Part shown: one piece after another, positions 1 through 19,200 of the stretch
Layout: every line of letters begins with the position of its first letter
How positions within the stretch are numbered: the stretch's first letter is position 1
Source: Lineus longissimus
Lineage: Eukaryota; Nemertea; Pilidiophora; Heteronemertea; Lineidae
Direction of reading: 5' to 3'
Assembly: GCF_910592395.1 (NCBI RefSeq)
Contig: NC_088311.1
Coordinates: 4,652,501 to 4,716,500, forward strand
DNA length: 64,000 bases
Notes under the pieces: generated by a model
Database searches by the model: none
What the model was told of the DNA's origin: nothing
Seen by the model: only the letters and a program-made list of their open reading frames with translations
Program-made: the position numbers and the translations under genes

Positions 1-2096
1 GGGAGTAGGCATAACTCCTTCTCCGAAAAAGTGCAGTGAATCAAACTAATGAAGGATCAATTCATCTGAAGGTCAATTCTTAAAAGTTGCATCACTTCTA
101 ATGAGCTCATTTGAAGAAAGATTTGAAATGTTTGGTCTGCGTTTTCCTGTTAAACTGATTGCTGCAATTGGCTGTGATGTGCTTCTGCATTGTTAATTTC
201 TCTCCTGTAGTGCCTTTAGAATAATAGTAACAGCACAGGTTTTGTTTCTGGCTGTTAAATGAAAATTATTGCTTATGGCATGAGTTAGGAAATCATTCTT
301 TTTAGATGGGTTAAGGCGCATTTAAAACTTAACTTTTAAGACTGAATTACACCTGTCCAGTGACATCTCTGAATGAACTTTTGCAAAGAATTAGATACAA
401 ATTGAGAAACCACTACCATACCTACAAAAATATTTGAAATTCTCTGAACCTATTCATAAGATGAAAAGCTGTTATTTCTCCCAACATTCAAGCTCCATCT
501 TCGCAGTGTTTGGTGAGACAGGTACAAACAATACCTTCAGTACTGTGAGGCATTCTCTAACTTGGCTACATCAAAGATGTCACAAGTTAGCTGTAGGCTA
601 ATGGGCTAGTGGGAGGCAAAGTTGTAAATGCGTCTTAGCTCTCTATTAACCTATGTCCTTATGCCTTGGCTTGATTATGTACTTGCAGTGCCGTCAAGAC
701 CACTGAACATGTCCAAAGGTGGTGTATAAATACGTTCATGATATTTTAGACCATGATTTTTTCAATGACCAAAAGGAATGGTGATAATAGCTGCTATGCG
801 TGTGCAACATTCCAGATATATCCCAGCTTATTTCAAACTGCAGTTGTTAATCAAAACATAGCCCCATTGAAAGGTCTAATAATTTTGGTTAGAACTGGAG
901 TTTAAATCACACCGTCATAACTAGGAATCATGCAGGAAAAAAGGTTGCATCGTGCTTGTTTGTGCTAGAATATGTTTTATATTCATACGACATTTGAATC
1001 AGGCCTTTCAATGGGACCATGTTTTAGTAACTCTTAGTCCTGTTTTATTGATGGCTTTGCATGCTTCTTTCTATTGCAATTTAAAATAATAAGATAATAT
1101 TATTAGACTCCGCACTTAGGAGTATGAAATGATTGGAACCTGAACTTAAGTGTTAATGCCTGGAGTTCAGGATTTCGACCCACTGGGATGGTCTTCTATT
1201 AGTAGATACTGGCACACTCCTGAATACCTATGCAGGAAACTGTGTAGGTTAATTTAGCAGCAGACTACTTGTAGCATCCACACCCAGACGAATGAGGTCT
1301 CCAAATTGCCGAGCAGCGCACCACTTGACCAATCCAATAGCATCCTCCGAAGCACAGTTACCATTATCATGCACTTGTGTAATTAGAACCTTAGAATCTA
1401 GCTCACCGTATTGTCCAGAGAAAGGGGTGTAGGGGAGGGGGATCGAGGGAGAAGATATCTAAGAAGAAAAAAATACATCTGATCTGGAAGTGTGAATTTG
1501 CTATTATCGTGTTTTGGTAGTATGGAGCTACTTACATTTAACTGGGGTCTTGGTGAATTTCTTTGTTGTTTGCAATGATGGTAACCACTGTACATGTCCT
1601 AACCTTTTAAGTGTGCCTTAACCTTTTCACGGTGGAAGCCATTCCATTTTCGGTTGCCACCAACTCATGCTTAGCGCTCAGCAGTGGATAGCAATGCTGT
1701 GCATTGGTTACTTATCTGAATGGGCAAATATTTTTCAAAAGTGTTGCCATCTATAACATTTGGATCAAACTAAGTTTCTCAAGTGTGAGTAACATGATTG
1801 GAGAGGCGAAGGAATAAAAAATTTAAAATGAGTGATGTCTTCATTCGACCAGCCAACATGTGGCCATGGACGGCAGCACAATGACATCATATCAGTCACG
1901 CACTGCACTCTGTGAGGACATAAACGTAACATCGGCGATGTTGTCATCAATAGTCACGTGTTTGCTGTGCAGACTGGCGGCATCGCACGTCATCTATGGA
2001 AATAACTGCAGCTCCTCCTGTAGGATATCTGCTTGTTCTTCGCTAGTTTGCCTTGCCATGCATGCGTCTCTATCATGCGTCCGTCCGTCTTTCCAG
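1..2096. other. Upstream KANK intron or flank, no exon seen
   Basis: AT-rich sequence with no open frame resembling KANK or any known family. The first recognisable exon begins at 2097 after a TTCCAG acceptor in phase 2, so a coding exon must precede it to the left. I see nothing else supportable here. Confidence 0.5.
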
Positions 2097-8064
<5,968 letters not shown>

Positions 8065-11000
8065 GAGCCCTGGGACTACCGGTGATGTTGTGATAATGAT
8101 GAGATTATGTCATGTGAGGCTTCCCAATCGCGAATCATGGATACTTACTAGGGACATCTGTTTGTAAACCAGGCCCAGCACCTCTCAAAACAGCCTATTA
8201 AGAGCGCTTCTTAATGTGCGGGTTGATGAGGGCTAGTATGTTGCAAACTTGAGAAAGAACGAAAAAATTCATCTAAGATAATCGTTCTAAAACATCTTGG
8301 TTACATTGATGTTTTGTTTTAACAATAGATTTTGTTTAGCCTTTTTTTGACCACAGCCATAAACACTTGTTTGGCAGTGCTGCCCACAGGTTACACAGCA
8401 ATATTTTCCCGAAAAAAACTAGCACTTTTACACACTCACATGTAGAAGCGCTCTATAAGGATTTATATATATTGCTAAAATTTGTATATTTCATATTAAC
8501 TCGGTTGACCAAACCTAGCGGACCACAATACTTGGCATTTATATAAATTCACACATATGTATATAGGAACTGCAAGATGTAAATATGAATTATTTTAGCC
8601 CACCAACTGTAATGATGTCCCGAGGCTGCCATCTAGGATATAGTGTAAACCCCTTTATTTTTTGTGAGCCTGACATTTTCAAGATTTTTGCGAGAGGCGG
8701 TACCAATCGCAAAAATGTTAGGGAGCCCAAACATTAACTTTACGGTTTTATCATTGGAAAATGCACCCATTTGCAGTAAGAAATTGAAGCAATATCTGAA
8801 ATGCATGTTTTCGCAAACGTATAGGGCTGCGGAAATAGAGGGGTTTAGAGTACAAAGGAGTATAAGATCATGTTTGTATTAAATCGAAATAAATTTTATG
8901 TAGCAGTATAAATATTTTGTATTTTAGATGATAAAGAGTTCATGATAGATTTCTACATTCCTTTTTACAGCGTCTTCCGACATGCAAAATTTTTCTTATA
9001 ATGAAGATGTGTCTTGTATATGTCAACCACCAGGTGTCAGTGGCACTAGCGCCATGGCACAAGTTGTCATTTTCTCACTCAAAAACATATTGCTGTCTCC
9101 ATGTTGACACTTTGTGGAAAAGTAGCCATAGCCATAGGAACTGGAAATCTATTAAGTGCATTAGAAATAGGTTGACGAATTATGATCGCTGCTGTAGGGT
9201 TGCACTCATTTATTTTTGCACTTGTTTACACCAAGCCGCTTTTTTATGTTAGGCCCACGTGATGATCTTAGCTTGAATTTAGGATGTGTTGTAGTGTTTA
9301 GGCCTATTGCTGTTCAAATTTTTGGTGATGATAAAACTATCCTGAGACAAATATGATTAATTTCCTGTACATCTTGGCTGTATCTCAAACTTTAGGGTCA
9401 TAATCATGGAATGGAAGTGTGTTCCTTAGACCCCATGAAAGTCTAGTCTTGAAGGCTGCAGTGCTTGGGTTTTTTTGGAGGGAGATGATTTATACCACAC
9501 TGCAGTAACAAATTTCTTCCTTTTTGTTTAAAATAGAGGTTGCTAAATGTTTCCAACCAGTGGCCTTCCTGCTGAATTTGAAGAAAATGTAATTTAGTGT
9601 TTACTGCAGATTTTAAAACTTTGTACAGTTATTCTGGAGAATACCATGCAATGTCGAAGGGACTATGGCACAATCAGTATAACTAGGTGAGGATGATATG
9701 TACCGGTATTGTGGTACTTTATTTCAAGACTTGAATATTCATTTCAGTAGTTGTTACCCATCGGTTCAGATTAGCATTGTATGTATTGTTATGCTCTGAC
9801 AGCAAGTGAAATGAAAAAAATCCATCTGTCAAAGAACACACCTGCCGTTTTCATTTACTTGCTTGGTAAAGATCAAATGTGGTGCAAAAAAATTATAACT
9901 TTGTAATTTGTAAATCTATGCATTTTATAAATACTTACATTGTAACTTAAGTAATTAACCATGTTTTTCAGGTTAGTCGGGAATTTGTAATATATTTAGC
10001 CAGCGTAACATTTTCTAGATCGTTAAGTTGTATCAAAAGCCTGAACGGCCTACATTTTTTGTATAGCGGTATATTTTATCGAGAAGAAATGAGAAAGGTT
10101 TTATACTTTGATTTTTTACTGGCCTTATTCGTAACAGCAGAAACCATACTGGGTTTTTGGTAACTAGTGATGACTCCACTTCATGTACTTTGAAATTTTG
10201 TAGTCATATTTTATTGTATATATTTCAACATCTATGTATAGGCTAAGCTTTTGTAATACAAATCTCTACAACAAAACAATGTATTGTCTGTTTTAATAAT
10301 TCTAAGATTGGTGGTCGGAATGCTTTCTAATTCTGATAATATTCAGCTAAAGGTCTGTCAGTCACTCATATTGTGTGTATCACAAGGATTGACCACAAAT
10401 TATATTGATTGAAGAAGATGAAATAATTTGTCAAGTTAAAATAAAAATCGAAAAACTTTTATCTGAAGTTTTTAATGTCTTTAGAAAACTGGCCTCCTGG
10501 TTGGCTTGTGGTGTATGTGTGTTGTCTCCTCTGTTGGGGTGTATTGGAAGCCAGTAGTCTCTGTAAGGTACCCAAAGCCTTAGCAGAGAAAGGACTGGTA
10601 GGAACACTGCCATCTATTGCAGACTATTTGTGTTTTGCCTAATGTCTTCTTGGACTCTTTCACATTTTCCTCTTTAAATTCAAGTGGCCACAAAGTGTTC
10701 TTCTGCAGAGATAGTGTTGTCAGGACTGGTGTACTGTTAAATTGGTCAGGAAGATTATATAGGCAGAGGTGCAAATACAGACTTTAGCTCTAGCCCTTGG
10801 CCACTAAAATAATGGAATGCAGTTTTCTTTGAGTCATGATTAACATCAAGTATATCTAATGCAAACTGTTGATGCGTATAAACATGGCCACTTGGATATC
10901 TCTCCATAGATGTGATGTCAGCATCTCACTCCAGTGCGAGTGCAGATCTGATGCTATCACAGTGTTCTTTCCAATCCTGGAGACTGTTTTTAGGTGCACA

Positions 11001-11545
11001 TCTCCCATGCCGAACCAGCTGTCAATTTCCACTCTCAAGGGTATTGTACTCAAACATCTAGCAAAAGTTTTATGCAAAATACTTCAGAAGCACGCTGAAT
11101 AAGATAAGATTCTGTGATTACAGTCCAGAGAATATGTCATTGACCAGCACTGATCAATTTTGAAATACTGAAAAAGCATCATTTTTTTGTGACTCTGTGT
11201 GATATTATTGAGAATTCTTCCATGGCCTATTAAAACAGTATAGGGGTACGATTACTTAAAATATTGTCCAAGCGTGTAGCTTGTTAGTTGGCAAAGATTG
11301 GGTCCACCAGCTTTAAAAAACTGCTTTTTCTTATAAGCACCAAGCGCTGTAGAAGTGTTTCAGAAAAGGCAAGATGCCTTGCACCAAAATTTCAGGTATT
11401 TGTAAATCATTTTGTACAGTAGAACTGATGTAGCCTAACTACTGATATGATGACAACATTTCTTGAATTTGAAGATGATATTACATGTAACTATGCTACT
11501 GCTGCTTTTGTAGGCACAGGCTAATAAAAATAAATTATTTTCTGA
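8065..11545 (+). other. KANK: Probable KANK 3' UTR
   Basis: AT-rich and without coding potential after the KANK stop at 8062-8064. AATAAA occurs at 8888-8893 and again at 11523-11528; the second is followed by a U/GU-rich stretch (TTTCTTGTGTTTTTTC), which favours it as the main cleavage site and gives a 3' UTR near 3.5 kb. Extent is inferred from these signals only. Confidence 0.45.
11523..11528 (+). terminator. Poly(A) signal AATAAA, KANK candidate
   Basis: AATAAA followed within 25 nt by a U/GU-rich element. It is the last good signal before the next gene. Confidence 0.45.
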
Positions 11546-13297
11546 ATCTTTCTTGTGTTTTTTCTTCATAAGCCACTTGATCATAAAGTTCCATTGAGGT
11601 CAGGCCATTCTATCACAAGCCCCTGTGGAAATTCGGGACATTGTCTCACAACCCCTCATAGGAAATTGAGAACATTGTACTTCTGAAGACTCTTGATCTG
11701 AAGGTGCTATTTGACAGTGGTCTTAGATGGCAGCACCTCGGTCGAATAGAAGTTAAACACTCGCGAACATTATAATTCTCTCCATGAAAGGAACTGATGC
11801 TGCCAGTGCACATTTCTGTCCAAGTTGCTGACATAATAGTTAATGGCAGTTGCAAAAGATGAAGTCCTTCAATCTCTGAACGGGCTCAGTTGGGAGCACT
11901 GATTATTTCGAAAACGCTTTAGTTAATGACTTGGTATCATATACTCTATTTGGCATGGCTCGTATGGTACTCGCGTCTTAAATGTAGTTGGCGTCTCATC
12001 TACAAATCACAGCAGATAAAATGGCCATTGATGTTTTTCAGATGTTATAACCAAAAGCCACAAGTTCTAATGGTGTCAATATTTACTGACGGAAATTTCA
12101 TTTGGTTGCAGTCGAGAAATCGATGGTATTGCCCGCAAAAATACGGCGGCAGTTGCTGTCGTTTGGTTTCTTAAGTGCAACTGGGAGTTTGGACGATGAG
12201 ACGGATGATGTTTAAGTTCTCCGCGAAATATTGATGGTATCGAAAACCCCTGAGGATGACTGTGCCAAGGGCGTTTATCTCGGGGCTTAAGGTGTTAATC
12301 ATTTCCGCTTCAAGGTGCGGAGCTAAAAACGCATTGTCTTCATAAAAAACTCCGCGCACTTCCACGAAAATAAAAAAGTATATGTAATTTGTTTGCCGAT
12401 ATCATTTTTGCGTGAATTTTTTACAATTCGCAAATAATAGAACATTTAATCCAGTATTTTTGCGTTGGCGATCTACATTCGCTTATATCGACTACTTAAA
12501 AAAACAGACAGGGCGGTAACAGCCTCAAGGTTCTCCTCTCTTCACATGGGAGTTCATCCTAGATACAGTTTAGGTAATTTCATTGGAGATCCATTTGCGC
12601 TATTGACAATTTTTCAATATACTAGTTATCTGGCAAAACGCTGCCACGCACATCAACCCTCTTGCTTGCTCTGAAGGCAGATCGATAGCTTACAGGGTGG
12701 AGAGCCTTATTGATTCGAAGGAGTAGTTATTGAAATTCAACCAAACGCCCGCGCTGAAGTGATAGCATCTATTTCGATGCGTTCGCACCTCAGCCATGCG
12801 ACGAAATCATTCTTGAATCAAGAGGTGGATAGAATATTCGCGAGACAGGTTGTGCTTTTTTATTGGCATGTAAGCTCTGAGGCAGAGGAAATGCATTTTC
12901 ACATCTTCGGTAGCATATTGCACATACCTCGCATATAAGTCAAATTCGACGGGACCAACAGTTTTAATTCGAAAAAACATTCGTTCTTTGATTTCAGGGA
13001 CATAGTGCTAGGAGAGAAGCGGACTTTGGCGTTATTATTCAATATATGTATTGCATATCAACATACACGTTCAATATGTTCTCATGTTCATATCTGTAAC
13101 AACCCCATTGACATTATTGTAATTTAAAAGTGAAAGTGAATTGATGATAGAAAGCGTTAACTCGCCGCCCAGGCTCGAGCACGGATGAAAGCCCTGCGCT
13201 GAGAGATAATCCATAATTGATAGACCAGTTACTGGCTGTCGAAGTCGGTGAGAGCAGGGCCACTGACGCCGTGGCGGTGCGCTGATCACGAACTGTC
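11546..13297. other. Intergenic region and M13 gene 5' flank
   Basis: No recognisable coding exon on either strand. The last few hundred bases include the probable 5' UTR of the M13 peptidase. No clear TATA box is seen near the start codon. Confidence 0.4.
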
Positions 13298-16200
13298 ATG
13301 GGCGACTGGATAGCAATGTCGGGGGAAGAAGAGAAGAACCCCATGTGCGAACCGGAGAATGGCAAACCACCAAATGTTGCAATGAGTGAAGGAAGTGATC
13401 AACAGTGCTATTGCTGTCCTCGGACTAAGTGCGAACGCATTTACTCACTTTTACTCAGCGGTTCGCTTTTGTCGATTCTACTCCTTGTCGCTGTGATAAT
13501 CTTTTTGACAATTGGGATATTCTTTAAAAAAGAGGTAAGCGGGCTCATCTTTTTTTCTTGAATCATGCAATTATATCTGATTGTTATATCCAGTGATATT
13601 TCGTGTACGACAATTAGTATGCATGTATATTTCGTCGTCTGCTTATTTCTCAAAAAGGTGCTTCGTCGAGGTTTTTAGATCCAAGACTTGATTTCTCCTA
13701 GCCGAAATATAGATATCTCACTCCATCTTACTGTGCACATGGCTATTCTATACGCCTTGCTCGAGATACACGGTCTTTGCTATGCAAGGCACATTAGATT
13801 CAAGGGTTCTTTACCTGCTAAGCCACCGACTAGCGGATGCGCATTTACCGTGTCCCATATTGATCTCGTGACTCTTTATTATACACGAAGACGGCTATGA
13901 TACGTGCAAGGCTGGACATCCAAGTACGTCTCAGTATAATTGGAACATATAGACTTGCTTCTCAGTGTAACGCTACTAAAGAGCTCAGTCTACCCCCCCC
14001 CCCCCCCATCTGCAATATTTGAAAAGAATAATTAAACTGTCTGTCATTATGAAATCTCACGATTTCAGAGGGAAAACGCTGACGCATGGTGATTTCCATT
14101 TAACATTTTGATATAAAACTTTCATCGATAAATCTCTCCCAGACTATAAAATGATGGATACAGCTCAACGGCTTTGAAAACAATTAAAGCGGGGGTATTT
14201 AGTCATCCACAATCGCTAAGCTCATCAGAAAACTCATTGGAAAACTCGACAGAAAATTCGGGTTTTCAACTGCATAGTTCTCACACAGTTCTGTGATGTT
14301 TTCTATACTCGCGGCTCGGCGAATTGAGTTATCTCGGTTTTATAGTCCCATTAGACGTATGGTTGTGCTCGGTTAAAAATGTGAGTTTCAGACTCGGAAC
14401 TTAGAAGTCTAATGGAATCTAAATTCATTGCGCAAAACGGTACGATATGAAACCACCAAAGTTTCCAAACCTCCTGATCGCCCCTGATCCACAACGCCAT
14501 TATTCTTTAACACGGAGAATGCTTGTCAAAATGGGGGTTGGTTGTTGGTACTTATGTTATCACCGCACATGTATATCCACCACCTCAAACCATCATGATA
14601 TAATGATACGTGCGCAGTATAAAATGAATTAAACCTTCATCACAATGATCCCTGGGGTATTCTTGATTATTTCATGGCGCCAATTTGATACCTCAGTCGG
14701 CAGCAGTACTATGGTAACTCATAAATATGGAGCAAGTTCAATCGGAGTCTTTCAAATAGAAAAATGATCTCTCAACGTGATCTCCTGGTTGACGGCAAAA
14801 AGCGTGAAACCCGTGGCTTATGCATAAGACATCACCGTGGTATCCCGCCTTGATCGACTGTTGCAGACCCTACCTCTCAATCTTATAGGAGTCCACAAAT
14901 AATACAGCTATAAACATAAACGCTTGCTTTTCAGTCATTTTCGGCTCATTCCCTATCACCCCGCGCCGATCTGGCAATATGTGACGAAAAATATCGGGAA
15001 TGGCTCAACACGTGTGAACACCCGGACACATGTTTCTGTCTATAATACATTGTATGGTGTACCTATAAGTCCACTCATCAAGTACGGCTTCTTTCTAATG
15101 ATATATGCTCATCTAAAATTTTGTTGATCCTTTATTTCGCTATGTTTTTTAATATCCTGTACTATGGCAAAATACGAACATAAATAACTCTTGCATATAT
15201 AATGCCGTGCCTCCAGGCCATTATGGACCGAGGCTGGTATGTCGATGCAAGACGTGTTTCATTAATCGATCCAAGAGTTGCGGCTCGTTTAAGATCTCAC
15301 TTCGCCCGAGGTATAGATGGTTAACCACTGACGGCGCACCAGGCTTCGATGCGCAGCACCGAACACACCCATTAATGATCACCACTGATGATAATGTTGC
15401 TATCAATGGCGAATCACACTCTTACTCTTGGTTGGTCGCCTGGCATGAGAGACAGGAGTTTGAAAGTAATGAGCGTCTCATAAGCCTGTTTTGGCTCCCG
15501 CTATACGAAAGTCCAGGGTGGCGGTCAAGATATTTGCTAACAATGAACATCTCTTCTGCTATTACAGGATGTCTGCTGGTCGGATGAGTGTGTCAGAGTG
15601 GCGGGAAGGATACTTGGTAACATTGACAGGTCTGTCGACCCCTGTCAGGACTTTTATAGGTTCGCCTGTGGTGGTTACCTCAAGAAACACTACATACCGA
15701 AGGGGGAGCGGTCGAAGGCTATTGTGGAGGACCGCGCCTCGGGAATTGATGGCTTCTTTATAGGTAGGGGACTTTTTGTACTCTGAATGTGCGCCCTGGT
15801 GAAGAGAATAAAGACCACTTAAGTTTGCTGACAACTCTTCCCCGAGAGTTTTGTCCTCTTCCATCATTAAAATTTATATTCTGTTGACGAGATTTACGCG
15901 CATGGCTGTGATTTAGCAGTTAAGTGTGTCCATTTGACGTAGATTCCCGAGAAGGAATCCTGTACTCTCGGGAGATATCCAAGGTCCATCAGTATCTTAT
16001 CGGATACACTGGAATAAAAAATATCTTCGTTAGTGACAAGCACAGTTACAAGATGTATTGGGTCAAAAATTCTCAGATTGTAGCGCTGATTGAGCAGCTC
16101 ATTCCCGGGAGCTCAACTGAAAGATTTTAGGACAGACCTTCGTCAGAGGATTTCCCATGGTACCATCCACTGTTGAAATCGGCCTAACCCGAAACCTCAC

Positions 16201-19200
16201 TTCATTTAAAATGGACTCCACTCGCATCCCTTCTTCGAATCTGAGCTAGGTTCGAACCATTCTTACCTTTACTTGGGTGCTTTAGGCATACACAGGCGAT
16301 AGGAACGATCACAAACAGAATGATGGCGAGAGTAACGCCTAAACCGATGCCGACTGCTTCATGTCTAGAAAGCAAAGTGAAATGAGCTGAATGCATGTAC
16401 AATGTTTTGCACAACTACTTGTACACCGAGGAATATTTGGCCGTTCGTTTCTTAGGACGATGGGTAAAATCAAAATCAAGAGCAATCCATCATACTCAAC
16501 ACGGTGGCTCAGTGTCAAAGAAGTGCTACGCCACCAAAGATACTATCCATCGTGTCACGCATCGTCATATCATCCTGAGAAAATCAGTTCGCTTCTCCGG
16601 TCCTGCACACAAACTGTTTGCGTGCATGACTGGAAAGTACCTTAAAAACTGATAACCTAATGAAAGGAAAGCACCAACTCACGTATTGAGTCCATTCCTT
16701 GCTGCAGATCCGTGAACATACTGACTGGACCCACAGCACGTTGAGAATCTGTCTCCATAATATGACCCCGACGGACAGCAGTAGTGGTTGTCCCCATAAC
16801 AGTACTGTGTAGAGAACTGTTGCCGGCAGTACGTGTTGTGCTTGATGGTCGCCCATTTGCAGCAGACAAAGTAGAAGCTCCCCCCGGATGCGGTAGCGCA
16901 GCATGTTGTGTGGTAGTAACATGTCTGCGTGACTTTACCTTTGGATAGGCACTTGGTGTTATAAGCATCTGAGACTGAAGCGACAAATAACCAATTATTG
17001 ATGGTTGTTGAAATATATTGTCAATAAGTTTCAAGATCATCTGACTCTCAAAAGCGACTTCTCATACAAGGGTCATAATGATGAACATGGCAAAAGCCAT
17101 ATATTTGGACAAAAACCGGCCGAAGAGGCAAAATGTCCCAAGTTTCGTTTGCCATCACCATCTACCAAGGAATGAAAACTATCTCAGTCCTACCTTGGGT
17201 TAAAAACACTAGGGTTAGAAAAGGAAGATAATGAATCGCATACGGTCTGATCCTCATACTGATGTGTGGGACCATTGCTCCTCTCCGATTCGAACATGTT
17301 CATCATTACATTGGGAAGGCCATCGCATTATCAAATGTTTTAAAAATACACAGCTTTATAGATGGTCGCTGGCACTTATCGTCGTTTGAATAAAGTATGT
17401 TTACTTATAAACACATTAATCCTCCAACACTTTCCATTTTATAAAAAAGATCATAGCGGATTTACCCTTTGTTTAGGCATTTTTATATCAAATCTTCTTT
17501 TTCCACATACACGCGCACATGGAACGCATACTTAACTGTGGTTTCGGCTGCGCTCATGTCTGTTTGGGTCAATCACCAATATATCGGTTGGAGTTAAAAC
17601 GCGCACAAAATCTCAACAAATGAAATCATTTGCCTGACAGTGCCCTTAAAATTGCAAACTCATTGTTCTTTGAATAATCGTTTAGGGCCCGCCCGCCTTT
17701 ACACGAAGAATGTTGAAACAAGTTCACGTTCCTCCTTTTGCTTGTCTGAAGCACGGATGTATATCACATTCGTGTCTGAAGTATTGTCAAGTGGAACATC
17801 TATTAAATGTAGTGTCTGAGGAGACATTGAAGTTATTGAAGATATCATTATGGTTGTGGGAGTATATCCAGGCACGAAACGCATAATATCAAATAAAGTC
17901 GGTCCGCCTACGACTTTTCGAAGTACAGAGGTATATATATTTGAAATACGATAGCGTCGTTTGAGACTTCAATCCACGAAGATAATTAGGAATAGACTTG
18001 GAATAGAATGGAAGAGCGGAATAGTATAGATCTTGTAAAGTACTTTTTTCGACATTTCCCACAGATTACCCAATTTCCCTTCTTCTTCTTCCAGAACAAC
18101 TCCAGGGTAAGATAAATAGTGAAGACCCTGAGCCATTCCAACACGTGCAGTCATTCTACAAGATCTGCCTAAACGTCTCTCAGAGGAACGAACTCGGATT
18201 CAAACCAGGTAATATCAGTGTGGCCAAATCATTTGGATCAAACCCTCATGAAAACGCAGCCTGAAGAGTCTGACACCAATTCCTCTCTAAACCAAATCAT
18301 ATCTAACTCTGATTGAAAATGTGATTTTGAGCGGAAGTCACAACGGATCCTATCTCCAACTTTATCAATGATCTCTTCAGATCATCGCCCAACCGGCAAG
18401 CACGGTTCGACACCCTATCGTGGTAAAGGTTTCGGGGGTTTTGCTGGGGATATGGTAATGTGACGTAGTTTCCTATATTGAGTTCATCATTAGCATTTTC
18501 TATGTAGGAAGTAAGTGGAAAGACCGTGATTGCCGTGGGTTAATCTGAATAAGTGCATCTCTAGCTAACGACTCTTCCTCTACTTCCTCTACTGGCAAAT
18601 CTGTTGCAAGTCGGGACAGTTGTGACCCTTTAATCAATCAAAAGCATCATTTCGTTACATATGCTTGGGAAGTGCTGGGGGTCCGTAATTAGTTTTCTCT
18701 CGAAATGGTGCCTCCTTCTTAAGATGCGGTTCTCAAAGATCCGCAGACGCTCTGCCATCACTTATCACAATATAATAGCCTTATAGCGCGGCACAGCCAT
18801 CGCGAGCAATTCAGAAAGCTCTGATGAACTGCCTTGAGAGAACACGCTATTGATCTTGGAGAAATGCTCTTAGCAGGACTGATACCAGATTGTGTACAAA
18901 CATTAGTGTCAATGAGTCTCCGCTCATCCTATCGGAACACGTTATTAGATTGGCTTTTCATTATCTTCAACGAGATATGAAGTATCGCTCTGACTACACG
19001 TATTCTGAAGGGGTTTTTCTTTTTTTCATAGCTTTTCTCTGTCACTGTCAGTCAAATGCCAGAGTAGGGCTATATGAAACTGAGTGCTCAGAAATCAGAG
19101 AAAGCGAGCTGTATCTCGGTAGAAATCTGCTGCAACTGTAACTCTCGAATTTGAGTGTCTTCTGTCGTTCACCATGCAGCACTCCAAGCGCGATTTATCC

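Noticed and set aside
12171-12365. 64-codon minus-strand frame with fairly protein-like composition
   Set aside because: Too short, no acceptor/donor pairing found and no family recognised.
15207-15587. 126-codon plus-strand open frame
   Set aside because: It runs through intron 1 of the M13 gene into exon 2 in the wrong frame and resembles no family; a chance frame.
16391-16652. Plus-strand open frames of 84-85 codons
   Set aside because: They lie in the intron between the two minus-strand exons of the nested gene, with basic low-information composition and no splice context.
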